From positions 62,001 through 126,000 of the forward strand of contig JAEUKI010000047.1 of the NCBI GenBank assembly GCA_016793325.1: 64,000 nt of DNA, in the 5' to 3' direction. The notes beneath the pieces were generated by a model, which saw only the letters and a list, made by a program, of their open reading frames with translations, made no database searches and had not been told where the DNA came from. A program made the translations under genes and the position numbers. Shown one piece after another: positions 60,233 through 64,000 of this stretch (the stretch's first letter is position 1; the number at the start of each line of letters is the position of its first letter). This DNA comes from Myxococcales bacterium. GTDB lineage: Bacteria > Myxococcota_A > Polyangia > Polyangiales > Ga0077539.

Positions 60233-61392
60233 CAAACCCACGCAACAAAGGGCGCATCGCGCCGGGCGAGACCCTCGGAATCCTCGGCGGAGGACAGCTC
60301 GGTCGCATGACCGCGGTCGCCGCGCGCGCGCTCGGATACAACGTCCACGCGCTCGATCCGGACCCGACGTGCCCGATTCGTCCCGTCGTCGATCGCTTCT
60401 TGGACGCGCGCTTCGACGAGCCCGACGCCGCGGCGTACCTCGCGCGCCGCTGCGCCGTGGTCACGCTCGAGATCGAGCAGGTCTCGCTCGCGAGCCTCGA
60501 AGCCGCAGCGCAACACGCGCCCGTGCGACCGGGCGTCGAGCTCATGCGCACGGTGCAGAACCGCGCGCGGCAGAAGGCGTGGCTCACGGCGCGAGGGTTT
60601 CCTGTGGGCGAGTGGCGCGAGGCGACGAGCGAAGAAGAGTTTGTTCGCGTGGCGCCGGCGCTCGGCGTGGGCGCGTTCGCCAAGGTGTGCGAGGGCGGCT
60701 ACGACGGCCGCGGCCAAGCGCGGCTCTCGAGCGCGGACGTCGAGGGCGCGCGCAACGCGTGGCGCGAGCTCGGCGGGCATCACTGCGTCGTCGAACGAGC
60801 GCTCGACCTCAGCGCGGAGCTCAGCGTGCTCGTCGCGCGATCGCCGAGCGGCGAGGTGCGCGTGTTTCCGCTGGCGCTCAACGAGCACGTGCATCAAGTG
60901 CTCGACGTGAGCGTCACGCCTGCGCCCGTGGACCCCGCGATCGCCGCGCGCGCGATGGAGCTCGGCCGCGAGATCGCCGTGTCCCTCTCGCTCGAAGGCA
61001 TCTTGGCGATCGAGCTCTTCTTGCTCGGCGACGGTTCGCTCAAGGTCAACGAGCTCTCGCCGCGGCCGCACAACACGTTTCACGCGACGGAGCTCGCGTC
61101 GCCGACGAGCCAGTTCGCGCAGCTCGTCCGCGCCGTGTGCGATCTTCCGCTCGGCGTCACCGAGCCGATCCGCCCCGCGGCGATCGCGAACCTCCTCGGC
61201 GATCTCTGGTCCGGGCCCAAGCCGCCGAGGCTCGAAGCGGCGCTCGAGGTTCCTGGCGTCAATCTTCACTTGTACGGAAAGCGCGTCGCCCGCCCCGGCC
61301 GCAAGATGGGCCACTTGATCGCGACCGGCGACGATCCCGAGGACGCCATGCGACGCGTCCGCGAAGCCCGCGCGCGCATCGCGTCGTCGTGA
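60229..61392 (+). CDS. purK: 5-(Carboxyamino)imidazole ribonucleotide synthase PurK
   Basis: 387 residues from GTG 60229, overlapping the purE stop by 4 nt. PurK makes N5-CAIR from AIR, ATP and bicarbonate; PurE then rearranges it. ATP-grasp features: GILGGGQLGRM near residue 18, FAKVCEGGYDGRGQ (glycine-rich loop) near 148, VVERALDLSAELSVLVAR near 185, and the metal-site region ILAIELFLLGDGSLKVNELS then PRPHNTFHAT near 260-290. The His-Asn-Thr-Phe variant of the usual HNSGH stretch is a modest difference. A long inverted-repeat element starts at the stop codon. Confidence 0.96.
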   Translation: MTNPRNKGRIAPGETLGILGGGQLGRMTAVAARALGYNVHALDPDPTCPIRPVVDRFLDARFDEPDAAAYLARRCAVVTLEIEQVSLASLEAAAQHAPVRPGVELMRTVQNRARQKAWLTARGFPVGEWREATSEEEFVRVAPALGVGAFAKVCEGGYDGRGQARLSSADVEGARNAWRELGGHHCVVERALDLSAELSVLVARSPSGEVRVFPLALNEHVHQVLDVSVTPAPVDPAIAARAMELGREIAVSLSLEGILAIELFLLGDGSLKVNELSPRPHNTFHATELASPTSQFAQLVRAVCDLPLGVTEPIRPAAIANLLGDLWSGPKPPRLEAALEVPGVNLHLYGKRVARPGRKMGHLIATGDDPEDAMRRVREARARIASS

Positions 61393-61594
61393 GCGAGGTT
61401 GGCGCGTACCTCACCCCCGCTGCCGCGCGCCCCTCTCCCGCGCTCCAGCGCGGGAGAGGGGCTTTGATTTTGTGGGCCTTGGGCATTGCCATGGGTCTTC
61501 GGCCACAACGCTTCGATCTCAACAGCCCATCTCCCGCGCTGGAGCGCGGGAGAGGGGCGCGCGGCAGCGGGGGTGAGGTACGCGCCAACCTCGC
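61393..61594. repeat. Long inverted-repeat element, 71-bp arms, one mismatch
   Basis: 61393-61463 and 61524-61594 are reverse complements over 71 bp with one mismatch, centre 60 nt. Each arm contains CTCACCCCCGCTGCCGCGCG and a hairpin CCCCTCTCCCGCGCT-CC-AGCGCGGGAGAGGGG. It is the sister of 49163-49334, with different tips and outer flanks. It starts right after the purK stop; the rest of the gap to 61753 holds no visible gene or repeat. Confidence 0.93.
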
Positions 61595-61753
61595 GCACAC
61601 GACACGCTGGACTTCGCTCTCCGCGCTCTCGCCGCTCCCTCCACTGTGGCGCGCGCGCATCACCGTGGCGCTGCGAACTCTGGCATCCGTGTCACACGCT
61701 GACAATTGTTAGCGAAATCGCGATGGCACGTTCGCCGCATTCCTGCTGCGGTC

Positions 61754-62305
61754 ATGAACGTCACATCGATTGCGAAGAGGCTCCGTCGTGGTTGGTCGCG
61801 GCTCGCGCTCGTGGGGTTGTGGTTCGCGCTCCCGTGTTGCGCGAGTCACTGCGCCGGGACGAGCGATCACTTCGCCGAGCAGCGCGCGGCGGCGTGGGAG
61901 TTTCGCGCGCCGCCCGAGCGAACATGGCGAGAGCTCGTCGAGATGCTCGCGGCCGAAGGTGTCCGAGGGCTGCCCGAGGCGCCTCCGTTCGGGCACACGG
62001 TCGAGGGCCGCGTGTCGGCGAGTCACGTGGTGCGCGTGCGGTTCGCGGGCTCTGTCGAGAGCTACTCGGTCGAGGCGCTGCACAGCGTCACCTCGCGCGA
62101 CGCGGACGGCGGCGAGCGCGTGTTCACCGATCATCGAACGAGCCCCGCGCTCTTGTGGCGCCTCGTGCAGCGGGTCGAGCCCGATCGCGCGCGAGACGTT
62201 CGCCGAACGGCCGACGCGCGCGCCGAGCGATCGCGCGCTGCGTGGACCGCGTGCGATCGATTCTGGGAGCGAACCCTCGCGCCCGAGCTCGAGCGCGATC
62301 GCTGA
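61754..62305 (+). CDS. Small secreted protein of unknown function
   Basis: 183 residues from ATG 61754; an ATG at 61706 is an alternative. A basic start (KRLRRGWSR) precedes a hydrophobic signal ending in Cys-rich LPCCASHCAG, where lipidation is possible but the lipobox is not canonical. The mature part is alpha/beta with Trp/Arg/Glu-rich helices (PPERTWRELVEMLAAEG, ALLWRLVQRVEPDRARDV), and has the flavour of small periplasmic domains found in several copies in myxobacteria. No family is recognised. Codon use matches the neighbours. It is convergent with the kinase gene, 11 nt away. Confidence 0.77.
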   Translation: MNVTSIAKRLRRGWSRLALVGLWFALPCCASHCAGTSDHFAEQRAAAWEFRAPPERTWRELVEMLAAEGVRGLPEAPPFGHTVEGRVSASHVVRVRFAGSVESYSVEALHSVTSRDADGGERVFTDHRTSPALLWRLVQRVEPDRARDVRRTADARAERSRAAWTACDRFWERTLAPELERDR

Positions 62306-62316
62306 CCCACCGCCGC

Positions 62317-63222
62317 TCAGGGACGCTTGCTGCTGGCCCCGTGGAGGACTTTCACGAGCGAATCTTTCGCGTGATACGCGCTCGCGGGACGCTCGTTCGG
62401 GTCCGAGCGGAGCATCGAGAGGACGACCCCTTCGAGCTCGGCCGGCCACGGATCGGCCCCTTGCGGGACGGGCATCTTCGTCGGGCCCACGCTCGCGAGC
62501 TTGGCCATCCCCATGCGCATGCCCGCGCCTTCGAAGGGGAGCTTTCCCGTGAGCAGCTCGAAGAGCAGCGTCCCGGCGCCATACACGTCCGTGCGCGCGT
62601 CCACGGGATCGCCCGCGATCTGCTCGGGCGCCATGTACGCGAGCGACCCGAGGAGCTGTCCGGTCCCCGTGATGCGCGAGAGCTGCTCGTCCGTCGCCGT
62701 GCGCGCGATCCCGAAGTCCACGAGCTTCACGGTGAGCTTCGCGCCGTTGCAAATCAGCACGTTCTCGGGTTTGACGTCGCGGTGGAGCACGCCTGCCTCG
62801 TGCGCGGCGTCGAGGCCATCGAGCAGCCCGACGCCGATGTGCGCGGCCTCGCGCCACGGGAGCCACCCTCCGCGCGAGCGCGAGAGCTCGCCCACGTCCA
62901 CGCCGTCGACGTACTCCATCACGACGACGGCCGCGCCGTCATCGAGGCTTCCGAAGTCCACGACGCCCACGACGTGCGGGTTGTTGATGCGCGCGAGCAA
63001 GATCGCCTCCCGCTCGAACCGCGGGCGCTGCGCGGTGTTGTCCGCGTGTTGAATCTTGATCGCCACGGGAACGCCCGTCCGAACCGTGCGCCCGAGATAG
63101 ACGACGCCCGCGGCTCCGTAGCCGAGCAGCGACTCGACCACGTAGCGATTGAGCACCAGCGCGCCCGACTCCGCGACAGAGTCGAACGTCGGTGCCCTGC
63201 GCGCGTCGTTGTGCTCGCTCAT
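62317..63222 (-). CDS. Soluble Ser/Thr protein kinase
   Basis: 301 residues from ATG 63222; the frame extends to 63354, but the extra part is Arg-rich and not protein-like. It is a kinase domain only: LGYGAAGVVYLGRT (Gly loop, with Ala in place of Gly at the second position), VAIKIQHAD (Lys about 55), HRDVKPENVLI (about 144), DFGIARTATD and MAPEQIAGDP. No transmembrane helix or accessory domain is present, so it is a cytoplasmic stand-alone kinase. Targets unknown. It is divergent from the methyltransferase-like gene. Confidence 0.92.
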   Translation of the reverse strand: MSEHNDARRAPTFDSVAESGALVLNRYVVESLLGYGAAGVVYLGRTVRTGVPVAIKIQHADNTAQRPRFEREAILLARINNPHVVGVVDFGSLDDGAAVVVMEYVDGVDVGELSRSRGGWLPWREAAHIGVGLLDGLDAAHEAGVLHRDVKPENVLICNGAKLTVKLVDFGIARTATDEQLSRITGTGQLLGSLAYMAPEQIAGDPVDARTDVYGAGTLLFELLTGKLPFEGAGMRMGMAKLASVGPTKMPVPQGADPWPAELEGVVLSMLRSDPNERPASAYHAKDSLVKVLHGASSKRP

Positions 63223-63491
63223 GGCCGCGGGACACCCCGCGCCGCCGCGCGCAGCGCGCGAGGCAACGCCACGAACGCGGGACCGCTCGCCCGCGGACGC
63301 GTCGCCGTCGGTCGCACGACGGCTCGGGTCGCACAGCCGCGTTCGGCCCCGCAAATCATCGTCCCGAACCGAGCTCCGGTGTATAGCGGTCGCGAGTGAG
63401 CTGAACCTCCTGCGTCACAGCGGACGCGGAGCGCGTCGCGTCGCGCGGCGCCGGTTCGCTCGAGAACCGAAACAGCGAGTCCTTCGCGGCG

Positions 63492-64000
63492 ATGTCCTTC
63501 CTGCAGTGGCAACGGAGAGCTCGATCGATTGCAGCACGAATCGACGCCCCGAGCTTTCGCGAAATCGTCGCGCGCCGCGCGGCCCTCGCGCTCGCGGTCG
63601 AGGCGCTCGTCGCGCGCGCTCACGGGACGCCGTCCCTCCACGAGTGGCGCCGTCGCGCTCGCGACGCGGACGACAGCGCCGCGCACCGCGAACTGTCAGA
63701 TTGGCTCTGCGAAACGCTGGGTGATCCTGCGCTCGACGACGAGCTCGCCGCGCTCGCGCAGCGACACCACAGCGTCGGAGCAGCGCCCTTTGTGCTCGAA
63801 CACATCACCCACGCGCTCGACCCGCGCGCGCGCGTCGACGCGAACCTCTACAGCACGCCCGAGCCCGTCGCCCGCTGGATGGCGCGCGAATCTTGCGCGG
63901 CGATAACTCGCCATTGCACCGCCGCAACGAGGCTCGACGTGATCGACCCCGCGAGCGGCAGCGGCGCGTTGCTCGTCGCGTTCGCGCGCGAGGCGCCGCC
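63492..64000 (+). CDS. N6-adenine DNA methyltransferase-like protein (C-terminus off right edge)
   Basis: 169 residues are visible from ATG 63492, running to the right edge without a stop. After an Arg/Ala-rich helical N-terminus, YSTPEPVARWMARESC (about residue 124) and IDPASGSGALLVAFAREA (about 150) match motif X/I of N6-adenine DNA methyltransferases (the AdoMet-binding DPASGSG). These enzymes methylate adenine in a specific DNA sequence, often as part of a restriction-modification or related defence system. Whether this is HsdM, type IIG or an orphan enzyme cannot be decided here. The start has no clear ribosome site; codons upstream are also open. Confidence 0.8.
   Translation, partial: MSFLQWQRRARSIAARIDAPSFREIVARRAALALAVEALVARAHGTPSLHEWRRRARDADDSAAHRELSDWLCETLGDPALDDELAALAQRHHSVGAAPFVLEHITHALDPRARVDANLYSTPEPVARWMARESCAAITRHCTAATRLDVIDPASGSGALLVAFAREAP

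Noticed and set aside
1..64000. tRNA, rRNA, insertion sequences, integrase, prophage genes
   Set aside because: Looked for by cloverleaf T-loop words, transposase-type DDE signatures and phage structural motifs; nothing convincing was seen by eye. A tRNAscan or ISfinder search would be the decisive check.

Overview
The window looks like chromosomal DNA of a high-GC (visually about 68-70%) Gram-negative bacterium of the phylum Myxococcota, probably a Polyangia/Sandaracinus-type myxobacterium. This is an inference. It rests on five Hanks-type Ser/Thr kinases in 64 kb, many secreted lipoproteins with Asp/Ser/Ala-rich linkers behind the lipidated Cys, MopE-like Asp-rich repeats, a TonB receptor with an N-terminal TPR domain, a DUF4912 protein and an ECF42-type sigma factor. 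I saw no tRNA, rRNA, CRISPR array, transposase, integrase or prophage gene. Coding strands give high third-position GC, and most long antisense reading frames are shadows of this bias.

Layout. 1-9.2 kb (minus): a TPR-TonB-dependent receptor followed 27 nt later by a lipoprotein, then ribF and a DUF4912 protein that runs off the left edge; a PEGA-containing kinase lies upstream. 9.6-16.2 kb (plus): a subtilase with a membrane tail, a small membrane protein, a GH5 glycosidase lipoprotein and two Cys-rich lipoproteins. 16.3-18.0 kb (minus): deoxynucleoside kinase and CoA-ester lyase, overlapping by 4 nt. 18.2-34.4 kb: PhoD-like phosphatase, beta-propeller-like lipoprotein, VanY-type peptidase, FG-GAP/UnbV lipoprotein, a DUF1285-TPR-acidic protein run, a Cys-rich lipoprotein, an esterase lipoprotein and GTP-dependent PEPCK. 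34.5-40.6 kb: a kinase-AAA-TPR protein, a GAF protein and a second kinase in one run. 40.7-49.1 kb: MFS exporter, membrane and basic-tail proteins of unknown role, another kinase and a lipoprotein. 49.4-55.8 kb: a minus-strand run (Cys-motif protein, AurF-like diiron protein, SDR), an M50-type peptidase, and an ECF42 / double YCII / SnoaL cluster. 56.2-64 kb: ketopantoate reductase, a TonB-C-like protein, MATE exporter, purE-purK, a small secreted protein, a kinase, and the start of a DNA methyltransferase cut by the right edge.

How it fits together. Core metabolism (ribF, pckG, panE, purEK) is interleaved with surface functions (lipoproteins, hydrolases, TonB receptor) and signalling. The intergenic DNA is unusually structured. 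Two long inverted-repeat elements have arms that match each other but differ between elements. A composite double-palindrome element occurs three times upstream of unrelated genes. There are also a 46-bp tandem repeat, a 28-bp perfect hairpin and several palindromic repeat clusters. I found no clear defence island; the only hint is the methyltransferase start at the right end.
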